From positions 124,001-188,000 of the forward strand of contig NZ_LMIU01000026.1 of the NCBI RefSeq assembly GCF_001428845.1: a stretch of 64,000 nt of DNA, in the 5' to 3' direction. The stretch's first letter is position 1. Each line of letters begins with the position of its first letter. A program made the translations under genes and the position numbers. The notes below the pieces were generated by a model that worked only from the letters and a program-made list of their open reading frames with translations, was not told the origin of the DNA and searched no databases. This stretch comes from Achromobacter sp. Root83. GTDB taxonomy: Bacteria > Pseudomonadota > Gammaproteobacteria > Burkholderiales > Burkholderiaceae_B. Shown in pieces: positions 1 to 8,423 of this stretch.

Positions 1-816
1 CCGGGACCAGACGACGCCGACACGCGGCTGGCCTTGGGCCAGAACCCCTTGCTGATAGCCGATGAATCGCGTCCCCTTGTCGATCAGCACCACGCGGCCG
101 CTCGTCGAGCGGATATCGTGCGGCGCGTAGCAGGCGAGCATGCCGGCCTGCGCAGTGACGAGTTTAGTTTCCTGGATGCAATCGATCATTGAGCCCTGGG
201 TGATCAGCATGTCCCGGTTGCCAATCAGGCCAGCGCGCGAAGCAGAGAGCTTCATGGGTGTGAGCTTGCCGGCCATTGGCCCACTATCTGCCTCGCGAGC
301 CTCCGGATGGGACGACCCTTTCTGGTCGGAAGACTTGCCGCCGTCTTCCTTGGATCCTCTCAGGCCGCTCGTCAAGCGCCGCTGCATGATGGGGTCGACC
401 ACCACCGCATCGGTCAGATTGGACAAGGCCCCTTTCTGTTCAGGTAGGGGGGCCGCTCCAGGCACGGTCGGCGCCGCGAGAGCCGGCTCTGGCGGCGCCG
501 GTGGCGGTGGTGGCGGTGGTGGCGGATCGGGCCTGAGCTTCAGACCGGGAAGCACATTTTCGATCTTGTCTTGCATCGCGGGTGCGGCTTCTTGGGCGGC
601 GGGCGTATTGAACGCCCGCCATCCCATCGTGCCGATCACCATCAGCGCCATCAGGGTCAGGAGCCACATGAAGGCTTTTGCGCCCTGTTGCATGGGCTTG
701 GCTGTGCCCGACAGGTCGGGGCGACCGCGGCCTTGTATCTCCGCCTGGTGCTCGTCGATTTCGGCCACGGCGTCAATGGTTTGACCGGGTTTTTTTCGCC
801 TCTTGAAGAGTCTCAT
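1..816 (-). CDS. virB10: VirB10/TrbI, core-channel protein (partial, C-terminus beyond window)
   Basis: Inner-to-outer membrane core protein of the type IV secretion channel. I translated the minus strand from the ATG at 816, which overlaps the virB9 stop (ATGA); the frame stays open to base 1, giving 272 residues. Visible order: a charged cytoplasmic N-terminus (MRLFKRRKKPG), one membrane segment near residues 49-63 (FMWLLTLMALMVIG), a run of prolines near residues 97-108 typical of the periplasmic linker, then the conserved VirB10 core containing LIGNRDMLITQGS, TAQAGMLACYAPHDIRS and GRVVLIDKGTRFIGYQQG. These blocks match the VirB10/TrbI beta-barrel domain. Only the distal part with the outer-membrane antenna is missing. 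The gene continues the virB order after virB8 and virB9. Confident. Confidence 0.95.
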   Translation of the reverse strand, partial: MRLFKRRKKPGQTIDAVAEIDEHQAEIQGRGRPDLSGTAKPMQQGAKAFMWLLTLMALMVIGTMGWRAFNTPAAQEAAPAMQDKIENVLPGLKLRPDPPPPPPPPPAPPEPALAAPTVPGAAPLPEQKGALSNLTDAVVVDPIMQRRLTSGLRGSKEDGGKSSDQKGSSHPEAREADSGPMAGKLTPMKLSASRAGLIGNRDMLITQGSMIDCIQETKLVTAQAGMLACYAPHDIRSTSGRVVLIDKGTRFIGYQQGVLAQGQPRVGVVWSR

Positions 817-1631
817 GGCGCAGTTTCCTCACGAATGACACGCTCAACTTGTGGCGAGACGGTGCCGGTGGCCAGGCTACGTGCAACGGGCGGCCCGTCG
901 TTGTGAACGGCCAAGACCTGGTTGCCCACGCGCAAGTGCCAGCGTTTGGCGACCCGATGGAGCACCACGGTCTGCTCGTCCTCCATATGGCGGTTGACGA
1001 TCACTTCCTGGCCGTCCGCGTCCACGACATAGATCGCAGGCAGATCCTGGCCAGGAGCAAACCGAAGCCATGTCTGCGCGCCGTCATCCCAGGCGGCCGT
1101 CGGCGCCAGGCTGGTGTCACCGCTCATTGAATACGCCTGCCAGTTAATCGCGACGTCGGCGGTGGCCAGGCTGCGCTGAACGCGGTCGCGCTCCTCCTGG
1201 GCAGCGGACTTTTCCTGCTCCAGTTCGGGATAGCGCAGCACCACGCGAAACACACCGCCGGTCTTGCGAGCTTTTTCATACTTCAACAGGAACGAGTAGT
1301 TGCGCTTGGTGGTGATGTAGAGAAGGTTCGTATCAGCTTGCTCGACGATGGGCTTGAGCAATAGATGCTTGCCCACCTGCTGGAAGTCGTATGCGGCCGA
1401 ATCGCCAAAGGCGTGGGTTACATAGTCCTCGTCGTCGTTGAGCTGGATCTGAGTCGCGACACCAAGGGTGGTGTCCACCTGAATGACGTCAGCGGCGTCA
1501 TAGTCCGTCCAGCGGATGCGCTGATCCTTGGGCGAAGCTGCAGGTCGGTCAAGCGACCAGGCGGGCGCTGCGGCCGCGCAAAGCGCGACCGATAGCACCA
1601 CCATGGCCAAAGGCCTGAAGCGGATGTTCAT
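813..1631 (-). CDS. virB9: VirB9/TrbG/CagX-type outer-membrane core protein
   Basis: Periplasmic and outer-membrane subunit of the type IV secretion core, partner of VirB7 and VirB10. The 272-residue product has a signal peptide (residues 1 to about 26, ending APAWS-L), then the CagX-type N-domain (IRWTDYDAADVIQVDTTLG, YVTHAFGDSAAYDFQ, DTNLLYITTKRNYSFLL) and a C-terminal beta domain (WQAYSMSGD, PTAAWDDGAQTWLRFAPGQ, LPAIYVVDADGQE). Length is normal for the family. Its start overlaps the upstream KfrB-like gene by 4 bases (ATGA) and its stop overlaps virB10 in the same way, so translation is probably coupled. Confidence 0.95.
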   Translation of the reverse strand: MNIRFRPLAMVVLSVALCAAAAPAWSLDRPAASPKDQRIRWTDYDAADVIQVDTTLGVATQIQLNDDEDYVTHAFGDSAAYDFQQVGKHLLLKPIVEQADTNLLYITTKRNYSFLLKYEKARKTGGVFRVVLRYPELEQEKSAAQEERDRVQRSLATADVAINWQAYSMSGDTSLAPTAAWDDGAQTWLRFAPGQDLPAIYVVDADGQEVIVNRHMEDEQTVVLHRVAKRWHLRVGNQVLAVHNDGPPVARSLATGTVSPQVERVIREETAP

Positions 1632-2215
1632 CGGGCGTGTCCCATCTCGAGGTTGCTTTCACGTTGACGCGACTGCTGGTGCGAATGTTGATGGTCCATT
1701 CCCATCTCCGCCTGCTTGTCGTGGTCTGCGTCGCGCACCAGGCCCACGCCGCCCACCGCCTTGAAGGGGTAGCTGATGGCGAGCGCATCTTCCTTGCCGG
1801 TCATCTCGAAGGACCGGTTCAGCGTGTTACGTGCGTGGACGATGAGGTCTCCCGTATCGTTATCACGCTGGATCAGGCAGTTGGGAGTCGTCCCAACGAT
1901 CGGCCCCTTGTACTCGCGCCCGTCTTCCGGCTGGCGGATCTGCCGGTCTTGCTCGCCGTACAACTCCACCGGCCGGCGCGCTTCGCGGATCCGCTCCTCG
2001 AAGTGCTTGCCGATACGGTCGGCGGCCATCACAGCCGTGGGCAAACGCAGGTTCGCATCCTTGTGGAGATGGTCCTTGCACAGGCGTGCGGCGCCGTAAA
2101 GGTCGCTCTTGGCGTACCGCTCGATATCGCGCAGTAGCGCGGTGCGTTGCGCATTGTCCATGCGGCCCACTTCTTCGAGGCGACGGGCGAGTTCGTTGAT
2201 TTGTGCTTTTTGCAT
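1628..2215 (-). CDS. KfrB-like domain protein within the virB cluster
   Basis: Unassigned 195-residue protein between virB8 and virB9. The N-terminal half is helical and charged (ELARRLEEVGRMDNAQRTALL). Residues about 103-160 (GPIVGTTPNCLIQ, LIVHARNTLNRSF, ALAISYPFKAVGG) resemble the KfrB domain seen in plasmid proteins, which has a G-x-I-V-G start, a VH(D/A)R block and an ISYP block. The C-terminus is rich in His and Gln. The start is 5 bases after the virB8 stop and the end overlaps virB9 (ATGA), so the gene is cotranscribed with the secretion genes. The domain call is from motif resemblance; any role in secretion is inference. Confidence 0.65.
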   Translation of the reverse strand: MQKAQINELARRLEEVGRMDNAQRTALLRDIERYAKSDLYGAARLCKDHLHKDANLRLPTAVMAADRIGKHFEERIREARRPVELYGEQDRQIRQPEDGREYKGPIVGTTPNCLIQRDNDTGDLIVHARNTLNRSFEMTGKEDALAISYPFKAVGGVGLVRDADHDKQAEMGMDHQHSHQQSRQRESNLEMGHAR

Positions 2216-2220
2216 GACGA

Positions 2221-2916
2221 TTACCTCAGCGTTTCGACGGCGGTCGAGTAGGAGATGACTTGGAAGCCCAGCGGGTTGTCACGAATCACGCTTTCTGACA
2301 TCGGCGTGTTGATGAACCGGTAGGCGAGGGTGGCGATGAACTGCTCGGTATTGGGTGAGCGCTGGGGACCGATCTCGCTTCGCGTGAACCGGACCGTGGC
2401 GGTTTGGTTGGGGCCCGGAGTAATCGATCGGACGTGGACGGCCAGGCGGGTGTGCTCGCCATACTTCTTGTCCAGAGCTTCACGGCCAGTCCTGGGATCG
2501 TCTTCAAACTTGGTGTGGTACTGCTGCTGCACGTCCGGCGAACTGAACAGCCCGCATCGGTCGTACATGTTCTGCAGGGTGCGCCAGTCGTAGCCTTCGC
2601 AGGACAACACGTACTGCGTAACGAAGTAGCGGGCGAGCCGAGGTCCATAGTCCTCTTGCGCGTCGCCGAGCTGGGACACGTTCTCGACCTCACCGGTAGC
2701 ATCGTTGACCCGCACGACGTACGGAGGCTGAGGGGTGTAGCTCATCATCAGTGCGGTCAGCGCGCCGACCGCCAGAAACGCCAGCAAGATAGCGGCTGTC
2801 GTGACGCGCCATGCTTTCGATCGGGACGACAGGATTTCCGTCAGAAGATCCCGGTCTAGGCTGCGGTTTCGGTCCAGTTCTTGCTGAAGCGAAAGCTTCG
2901 GGTCTTCAAAGGACAT
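2221..2916 (-). CDS. virB8: VirB8-type inner-membrane assembly factor
   Basis: Bitopic inner-membrane protein that nucleates type IV secretion assembly. I chose the ATG giving MSFEDPKLSLQQELDRN, because the open frame upstream overlaps another short reading frame and lacks family character. One membrane helix lies near residues 38-58 (VTTAAILLAFLAVGALTALM). The periplasmic NTF2-like VirB8 domain follows, with YFVTQYVLSCEGYDWRT and the TRSEIG-IATLAYRF block typical of the family. Its stop is 5 bases from the KfrB-like start. 231 residues, usual length. Confidence 0.93.
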   Translation of the reverse strand: MSFEDPKLSLQQELDRNRSLDRDLLTEILSSRSKAWRVTTAAILLAFLAVGALTALMMSYTPQPPYVVRVNDATGEVENVSQLGDAQEDYGPRLARYFVTQYVLSCEGYDWRTLQNMYDRCGLFSSPDVQQQYHTKFEDDPRTGREALDKKYGEHTRLAVHVRSITPGPNQTATVRFTRSEIGPQRSPNTEQFIATLAYRFINTPMSESVIRDNPLGFQVISYSTAVETLR

Positions 2917-3014
2917 GTTGGTCCTCCGATGACCAGCCGAGAAAAAGGGGCCGCACGTTTTGTACGGGCGCAAGTGGACGAGCCGCGGCGAGCGCGGCCG
3001 ATATGGCGTGCTTC
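2908..3014 (-). CDS. Doubtful short reading frame in the VirB7 position
   Basis: A Shine-Dalgarno-like GGAG stands 5 bases before an ATG (3012-3014) that opens a 35-codon frame beginning MKHAISAALAAARPLAP and overlapping the virB8 start. Order in the cluster (after virB6, before virB8) is where the VirB7 lipoprotein gene is expected, and the N-terminus starts like a signal peptide. However, the frame has no cysteine and no lipobox. A cysteine (RPYKTCGPF) appears in a different frame over the same bases, so either the gene is frameshifted or this is chance. Confidence 0.3.
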
Positions 3015-3081
3015 ATGGATTCTCCGAAGAGATGAGGGGATTTAAATCAGAGACGGCTGCCTAACGCGCAGCGCAAATAGA

Positions 3082-3105
3082 AAGGCACAGCGATTGCTGT
3101 GCCTT
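3082..3105 (-). terminator. Perfect hairpin upstream of virB8
   Basis: A 10-base perfect inverted repeat (AAGGCACAGC / GCTGTGCCTT) with a 4-base loop sits in the gap between the 104-residue gene and virB8. On the minus strand it is followed by a weak pyrimidine stretch (TCTATTT). It may be an internal terminator or attenuator within the conjugation operon; the T-tract is short, so full termination is uncertain. Confidence 0.5.
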
Positions 3106-3152
3106 GGGGAAACCAGGGATCCGCCGGGCGGAACGACCTGTGGGTGACGACG

Positions 3153-3467
3153 CTATTGCCGCATATTGCGGGTCATGGCTTCAGAAGATCGTCTACCCTG
3201 TTCGAGGAGATGCTCTTTACGCCAGTCCCATTCGCTCTTCGAACTCGGAGTTGACATCCCAAGTAGGAATAATTGAGATGGCCACTTGAAGCACAGATAC
3301 CAGAGCGGACGGAGGATCCAGGTCCAGGTCGCTTTGACGAGACTCATCCATTGGAAGGCCGATATCGGTTGCTCCGAGGGAACGGAGCTCGTTGCCGACA
3401 AAGGGACATCTCGACCTATCAGCGGGTTCTGAGTAAGAGCTTTGCCAAGCGGTTTGAGGGGGTCCAT
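3153..3467 (-). CDS. Small hypothetical protein after virB6
   Basis: 104-residue protein of unknown function. A GAGGA ribosome-binding site precedes the ATG by about 6 bases, which supports it as a real gene. Residues about 42-70 (LVKATWTWILRPLWYLCFKWPSQLFLLGM) form one or two hydrophobic, aromatic-rich segments, and the C-terminus is charged. It starts 50 bases downstream of virB6. Position suggests a membrane accessory or surface-exclusion type protein, but no recognisable motif supports that. Confidence 0.55.
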   Translation of the reverse strand: MDPLKPLGKALTQNPLIGRDVPLSATSSVPSEQPISAFQWMSLVKATWTWILRPLWYLCFKWPSQLFLLGMSTPSSKSEWDWRKEHLLEQGRRSSEAMTRNMRQ

Positions 3468-3517
3468 CTAGATCCTCGTTCTAATAATTGGTAGAAGGCA
3501 TGGCGTGTCAGTCTATC

Positions 3518-4411
3518 TTAGCCAATCTTGCCGATGAAGGGAACAGAGATTCCTCCCCCATTGCCGCCGCCCGTCACTTTCGTGGCCACGACAGACACCT
3601 GCTCCAACATAAATTTCGAGCACATCATAAAAAACACGATTGCGGTCAGCATGGAAAATATATTGATCTGGTCCGCTTTCGATAGATCGATTAACCCTTG
3701 CTGGAGTTGTCCGAACATCCCCATGATGAACATGAAAACGACCATAAAAAGGCCCGCATATATCGCGTAATAGACGGCCTGCGCCAGCCAGTTGCTAAAA
3801 AAATGCTTCGTTGGTTCGAATAGAAGTGCCAATATACATAGAGGCCCTAAAACCACTACAAGGCCCATCCCCACCTTGACGGTGATCAAAACCAACATCC
3901 CAATCGCGCTCATAACGGCGGAGATGATGGTGATGATGACCGAGACGACGACAAAGACGAACGCTTGAGCGATCTTCTTGATCCCACCGGGCGCGCGTTC
4001 CTGCAGCCTGGTTCCAATTTCCGCGCCGTTGTTTGCAGCGTCGTCCATCATTTCAGATGGAGTTTTGACGGTGCCGGTGAAAAGCTGAGCCACGGAAGTA
4101 GGCAGGTCCAGCATGACACCGACAATCTGCTTTTGATACAGCCCGTTTGCGCTGGCGATGCTCACGATGATCGCAATATTAAAGACACGCCGACACGCAT
4201 GGAGAACCGGGGTTTGAATGGCCCCGGAGCAGATGAGCCACCCATACCAGACGAGCGCGACGGACAGGCAGATGGAAACGAACGGCAATAGCTTGAGGGT
4301 GACGGAGGCGACCATCGGCGTGATGACTTTCGTCAGCATCGTGGTCACCGACTGGTCGATCCAGTTCGCGATTCCACCGAGACTGACCAGACTAACCCCG
4401 GTGGTGGCCAT
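3518..4411 (-). CDS. virB6: VirB6/TrbL polytopic inner-membrane channel protein
   Basis: Inner-membrane channel component of the type IV secretion system. 297 residues with multiple strongly hydrophobic helices, for example LKLLPFVSICLSVALVWYGWL, VFVVVSVIITIISAVMSAIGM, LITVKVGMGLVVVLGPLCIL, AIYAGLFMVVFMFIMGMF and NIFSMLTAIVFFMMCSKFM, and a central amphipathic loop, as in VirB6. The ATG overlaps the virB5 stop by one base (TAATG). The start MATTGVSLVSLGGIANWID is short of a signal peptide, as expected. Confidence 0.92.
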   Translation of the reverse strand: MATTGVSLVSLGGIANWIDQSVTTMLTKVITPMVASVTLKLLPFVSICLSVALVWYGWLICSGAIQTPVLHACRRVFNIAIIVSIASANGLYQKQIVGVMLDLPTSVAQLFTGTVKTPSEMMDDAANNGAEIGTRLQERAPGGIKKIAQAFVFVVVSVIITIISAVMSAIGMLVLITVKVGMGLVVVLGPLCILALLFEPTKHFFSNWLAQAVYYAIYAGLFMVVFMFIMGMFGQLQQGLIDLSKADQINIFSMLTAIVFFMMCSKFMLEQVSVVATKVTGGGNGGGISVPFIGKIG

Positions 4412-5160
4412 TATCTCGCTCCCGGAAGCGGCGCGCGAATTGCGCTGAGGCTGAAGGAACTGTCTGCAAGCTTCTGCGCTTGCTGTTCCATCAAAGCTTG
4501 CTCGGCATCGATCTGGCGCGTCAACGTGTCCGCCCGCGTTTGGTCTGCTTGGATGTTTGCCTGCTCGACCAGCAGTCGGGCCTGCAGATCAGCGATCGCC
4601 TTCGGATCCTGGGTCTGATTGATCTTGGCCTGCAGCTGGTCCACCTGCTTGACGCGGGCCGTCATCGCCTTTTGTGTCTGCTCCATCATGGCCTGGCTGC
4701 GAACCGCAAGCTTTTCGGCCCGGGCATCCAAGTTCTTCTTGTCCTGTTCGTAGTTGCCGGTCAACCGTTCTTCGCGCTCGATGCGCTCCACCACGTCCGA
4801 GATTCCGCCCACCCCGCCGTTTGAGGCGCGAAGAATCTCACGTGCGTCCGCCGGCAGCGCATCGCGAATCGCCGGGTTGTTCAGAATGTCCCCCAGGTTC
4901 CGGGTGCCCGTGAGGGATTCGAGTTGGCGCTTTTGGTTTTCAAGCTGGCCCTTGAGGACCTCGATTTGCTCGGCATACTTAGCCAGCGTCTCGACATGCT
5001 TGATCGCCCGGTCGGCGATGCTGGCTCCATCAACCACGGGGATGCCGCTTGCATGAACGGGCGCCATTGCGTTTGAAAGCAGTACTGCGGACAGGAACGC
5101 GGTAAACCGCGCACGCCAGCGGTGGCTAAGGCGGCGGTGAAGGTTGGTCGTCTTGGACAT
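4411..5160 (-). CDS. virB5: VirB5-type minor pilin/adhesin
   Basis: Periplasmic or pilus-tip protein of the type IV secretion system. 249 residues with a signal peptide (to about residue 38, PVHA-SG), then long helical, Gln- and Leu-rich coiled-coil segments: AKYAEQIEVLKGQLENQKRQLESLTGTRNLGDILNN is the classical start of the VirB5 fold, followed by QTQKAMTARVKQVDQLQAKIN. It sits 3 bases after virB4 and overlaps virB6. Length and context agree with VirB5. Confidence 0.92.
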   Translation of the reverse strand: MSKTTNLHRRLSHRWRARFTAFLSAVLLSNAMAPVHASGIPVVDGASIADRAIKHVETLAKYAEQIEVLKGQLENQKRQLESLTGTRNLGDILNNPAIRDALPADAREILRASNGGVGGISDVVERIEREERLTGNYEQDKKNLDARAEKLAVRSQAMMEQTQKAMTARVKQVDQLQAKINQTQDPKAIADLQARLLVEQANIQADQTRADTLTRQIDAEQALMEQQAQKLADSSFSLSAIRAPLPGAR

Positions 5161-5163
5161 GTT

Positions 5164-7623
5164 TCAGCTCCTTGTCGCCTCTTTGGCGGACTTGAGGTAA
5201 TGGGGCAGCCAGACCGCGGGGTCGTCACCGTGTTTGGCGACGGCCGCCTCGGCAATTTCGGCCAGATCTTCCGAACCGGAAAACACCAGCAGTGCTTCGG
5301 GACACGATGAAAGGTCGAGTTCGGCCGTGACGGCAGACTCGTTCTGCTTGACGACGAACTGGCGACTGAACGGTGGCAGATCCTTGACCATCTTGAAGAC
5401 AGCCGGAGACAGCTTGAATCCCTCGACGTAGTCCTCGGCAGTGGCCTTGGGATTCTCGAGAAACATGGCTGTCGCGGACTGCTGAATGAGCGAACGGCCG
5501 ACGGGGTTCTCCAGGATTGCGGCCGGCTCCTGCGTCGCGAAGACGAGGACGCCGTTTTTCTTACGGACCGTACGGCTGGCGTCCTGCATCGACGCCTGGA
5601 AGTACGGCACTTTTAGCGGGTGCTGGACCTCGTCAAAGAAAAGGGCAATCCGCCTGCCGTCCATCATCTGGTCTGTGCGGTACAGCAAGTAAGTGATCGC
5701 CGCATCCCGCACCGGCCCTTCATCCAAATACTCCGTCAAGTCGAAGCCAAAGAGGTTATTGGCGGCTAGGTTCAGCTCGTCGTTGGGGTTGTCGAACAAC
5801 CAGCCGTACTCGCCTCCCGCGCACCAGCGTTTGAGGCGCTCTTTCAGACTCAATTGACCTTCAGGCGCAGGCGCAGCCGGGAGAAAATTGATCAAGTTGG
5901 ACAAGCACCGGTCCTCCAGGTCGATGTGGTCCACAAGCTGGTTGACGGCCATGGCGATCTGCTTCTGTTCGGAGGCATTGGGGGCTTCTTCCCCGTTACC
6001 TCCCAGCAGCTTGGTCATGGTGACCATAAACGCGACGTTCGAAGCGGTGACCGGCAGCTGCAGGTAGTTCCAGCCGGTGTTGACGCCCAGGCGCAGCGGA
6101 AAATACTTGCCGCCCATTGCCATGACGGTCACCTGCATTCCGCGATCCTTGTCGAAGACGATGCCCGTGTAGTTGAACTTGCGCGCCTGCGTGATCAGAT
6201 GTCCCAACAGGACTGTCTTGCCGGCGCCAGACTGCCCGATGATGGACGTGTTGCCGAGCCGGCGCTTGCCGGTCTCGTCGACGTCCTCCAGCGAAGCATG
6301 AAAGTTCAAGTAATAAGGCGTGCCGCCTGTCGTCTTGAGCATCGTGACCGCAGGCCCCCAGGGATTGCCCGACGGCTTTCCGAAGAGGTAGTTGTGCATC
6401 GAAGAGAAGCTCAGGAAGTTCAGCGAGGTAATCGGTGCCGGGCGCGGTCGCCATTTCCAGTTCCCCGGGAACTGTGCTGCCCACGCCGCCATGGAGGAGC
6501 GGTCGCACAGTCGGCCAATGATCTCTTCGTCAGCCAACGCGCCGCTGATGCTCGCGGCCGCCCGAAGGGCCTGCTCGCTGTCTTCGCCGAACACCTGGAT
6601 GGTGGCGTGGTGGTCGCCCATGACGAAGCGGCCAGCGGCGAGCTCATCACGCGCCCGGTGCAGGTCCGCGATCTGTGACGACGAGTAGTCGCCCGAATCT
6701 TCCAACCACTTGATCTGGCGCGACAATGCCTTCAACCCATCGGGCTTTGACATCGCCCCAAAGGACTGCGACAGCACAAACTCGTGCGGCTGGTTGAGCA
6801 GGCAGTTCAGGTGCCCGGCCTTGGTGTTGTTGGAGTACTCCCGCAGCTCCAGCATCACGTAGCGGCGCGTCCAATCGGGCCCCCGCATCTCTCCGAGTTC
6901 GCCGTGCGTGGAAAAGAATTGGCGGCTGGTGGGCAAATAGTTGTATAGGCGCGCGTTCACCAGCGGCACGGGCTGCATCTTGCCGTTGAGCAAGAAGCCG
7001 AGGAACTCTGCGGGCTCCGAGAACCGCGACTTTCGGCGTGGTGCGTCCTCTGCGCCCGTGTCGTGCGGCGACTCTCGTTCGACGATGGATAGCAATTCGG
7101 GTGAATAGCGCTTGAGCGATCCACGGAGCTTGCGGTTGACGTCATCCAGCTGCTCGATAGCCTGGTTCTGCCACGCAAGCGCCGAACGCGCAGTGCGCTT
7201 TTCGAAGTTGGAGAGCAAACGCAGTGCGGGATCGATCTGAGCCCGCATGATCACGGTCAGGTACATCTCGTTGATCATCGGGGGCTTGCCGGCGAAGACC
7301 CTGCGATACGCGGCGTCGTGATCGCGAGAGAACGGATCTGGATATTCGCTTTCGGGGTACTCGAAGACCCGGCGCCGCAACAGGTGCGACCAGATTCCAA
7401 ATCCGGTTGGGAACCCCCGGAACACGTTGTTCAGTTCCTCGACCCAGCGGTAGTGCTCTTCATCGCTGTAACCTTGGAACGTGCGCCCATCGATACGCCA
7501 TACCGAGAGGTATTCCCAGTCGCGGGTTGCAATGATGGTCGGGGTGACGTGATGGGAGTAGGGGACAAATGTGCCGACTGGCGGTTCATACGCCGGCAGC
7601 GTCACGATGGATTGTTGTGTCAT
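5164..7623 (-). CDS. virB4: VirB4/TrbE/CagE-type secretion ATPase
   Basis: Cytoplasmic-face ATPase that powers pilus assembly and substrate transfer. 819 residues, usual length. The CagE/TrbE N-terminal domain includes WRIDGRTFQGYSDEEHYRWV. Walker A IIGQSGAGKTVLLGHL is near residue 460 and Walker B RIALFFDEVQH near residue 660, followed by the sensor-like ATQEPAAILENP segment. The start overlaps the virB3 stop (ATGA). All catalytic motifs look intact. Confidence 0.97.
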   Translation of the reverse strand: MTQQSIVTLPAYEPPVGTFVPYSHHVTPTIIATRDWEYLSVWRIDGRTFQGYSDEEHYRWVEELNNVFRGFPTGFGIWSHLLRRRVFEYPESEYPDPFSRDHDAAYRRVFAGKPPMINEMYLTVIMRAQIDPALRLLSNFEKRTARSALAWQNQAIEQLDDVNRKLRGSLKRYSPELLSIVERESPHDTGAEDAPRRKSRFSEPAEFLGFLLNGKMQPVPLVNARLYNYLPTSRQFFSTHGELGEMRGPDWTRRYVMLELREYSNNTKAGHLNCLLNQPHEFVLSQSFGAMSKPDGLKALSRQIKWLEDSGDYSSSQIADLHRARDELAAGRFVMGDHHATIQVFGEDSEQALRAAASISGALADEEIIGRLCDRSSMAAWAAQFPGNWKWRPRPAPITSLNFLSFSSMHNYLFGKPSGNPWGPAVTMLKTTGGTPYYLNFHASLEDVDETGKRRLGNTSIIGQSGAGKTVLLGHLITQARKFNYTGIVFDKDRGMQVTVMAMGGKYFPLRLGVNTGWNYLQLPVTASNVAFMVTMTKLLGGNGEEAPNASEQKQIAMAVNQLVDHIDLEDRCLSNLINFLPAAPAPEGQLSLKERLKRWCAGGEYGWLFDNPNDELNLAANNLFGFDLTEYLDEGPVRDAAITYLLYRTDQMMDGRRIALFFDEVQHPLKVPYFQASMQDASRTVRKKNGVLVFATQEPAAILENPVGRSLIQQSATAMFLENPKATAEDYVEGFKLSPAVFKMVKDLPPFSRQFVVKQNESAVTAELDLSSCPEALLVFSGSEDLAEIAEAAVAKHGDDPAVWLPHYLKSAKEATRS

Positions 7624-8021
7624 CGGTCGTGAACTCCGAGCCAGCGAGCCCAGGGGCGCCGCCGGCTATAGGGTGTTGGCGTGAGGGAGATCGCGCCCCA
7701 ATATCGCTTGTTCTTGGCCAAGAATTTGGTTTTGACCCAAAGCTCCCAGATCCAGAAGGCGCGATCATCATTGCGGCTCAGAATCGCCATCACCGGGTAG
7801 AGGACGGGAAAGAGCAGCCAGCCCCACAGCGTGAACATGGCGACAGTCACAGTCAGAAAGACCAGTCCGGCAAACGCCCGCGTCGGGACGCCTCCGGGAA
7901 CGGTTGCCGCACGGGTCGCGCCCTTGAAGAGGGGAAAGCGGTTGGGTGGCACTTCTGACCCCACTGCGACTGGGGCGGCTGCAGCGGGGGCTTTGGCCTT
8001 TTGCTTGGGCGAGGTGGCCAT
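7620..8021 (-). CDS. virB3: VirB3-type inner-membrane protein
   Basis: Small membrane subunit associated with VirB4. The start ATG (8021) overlaps the virB2 stop as TGATG, so translation is coupled; upstream codons in the same frame are out-of-frame virB2 sequence. 133 residues with an Ala/Pro/Lys-rich cytoplasmic start longer than usual (MATSPKQKAKAPAAA), then the VirB3 domain with a hydrophobic hairpin (GLVFLTVTVAMFTLWGWLLFPVLYPVMAIL) and NDDRAFWIWELWVKTK. Confidence 0.9.
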   Translation of the reverse strand: MATSPKQKAKAPAAAAPVAVGSEVPPNRFPLFKGATRAATVPGGVPTRAFAGLVFLTVTVAMFTLWGWLLFPVLYPVMAILSRNDDRAFWIWELWVKTKFLAKNKRYWGAISLTPTPYSRRRPWARWLGVHDR

Positions 8022-8350
8022 CAACCGAAGACCAGCTTGATGATGCCGCCAGCGATGGCACCGGAGAAGACGATACCCACTGCCCACTGATAGGCGGTCT
8101 CCTTGCGGATCACATCGAACGAGTAAAGGATGCCGATGATGCCGGCGGAAACAAGACCAATGACAGGAATGATGAGCCACAGCCAATCTTTGATCTTCTG
8201 CACGGTAGTGGTGGCCTTCTCGAACTGCGCCATAGCAAGCTCAGGTTGCAGCAGGAGGAGCACAGCGAGGGTGGCATACGCCAGCGCGTAGAACGTGCGC
8301 CAGGCCGTGGACTGCGTGGCGATGTGGGACGATTTGGAAGCGACGAACAT
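8021..8350 (-). CDS. virB2: VirB2/TrbC major pilin of the type IV secretion system
   Basis: Conjugative pilin precursor. Start set at MFVASKSSH; the ATG 12 bases upstream is also possible. Signal segment with cleavage expected after AMA (ELAMA-QFEKATTT), then two hydrophobic helices (WLWLIIPVIGLVSAGIIGILYSFDVI and YQWAVGIVFSGAIAGGIIKLVFG) separated by a short basic loop, the TrbC/VirB2 arrangement. About 109 residues. It overlaps virB3 by TGATG. Confidence 0.92.
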   Translation of the reverse strand: MFVASKSSHIATQSTAWRTFYALAYATLAVLLLLQPELAMAQFEKATTTVQKIKDWLWLIIPVIGLVSAGIIGILYSFDVIRKETAYQWAVGIVFSGAIAGGIIKLVFG

Positions 8351-8423
8351 GTGAAACTCCAAGGGGTGACGCCACCCGGCGATGAGCGGGGCGTCCTTCG
8401 TTTAGGTAGATGAGAATTGAGGG

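Noticed and set aside
5854-6678. 274-residue forward frame across virB4
   Set aside because: Antisense to virB4, whose Walker motifs are intact; no domain or ribosome-binding site.
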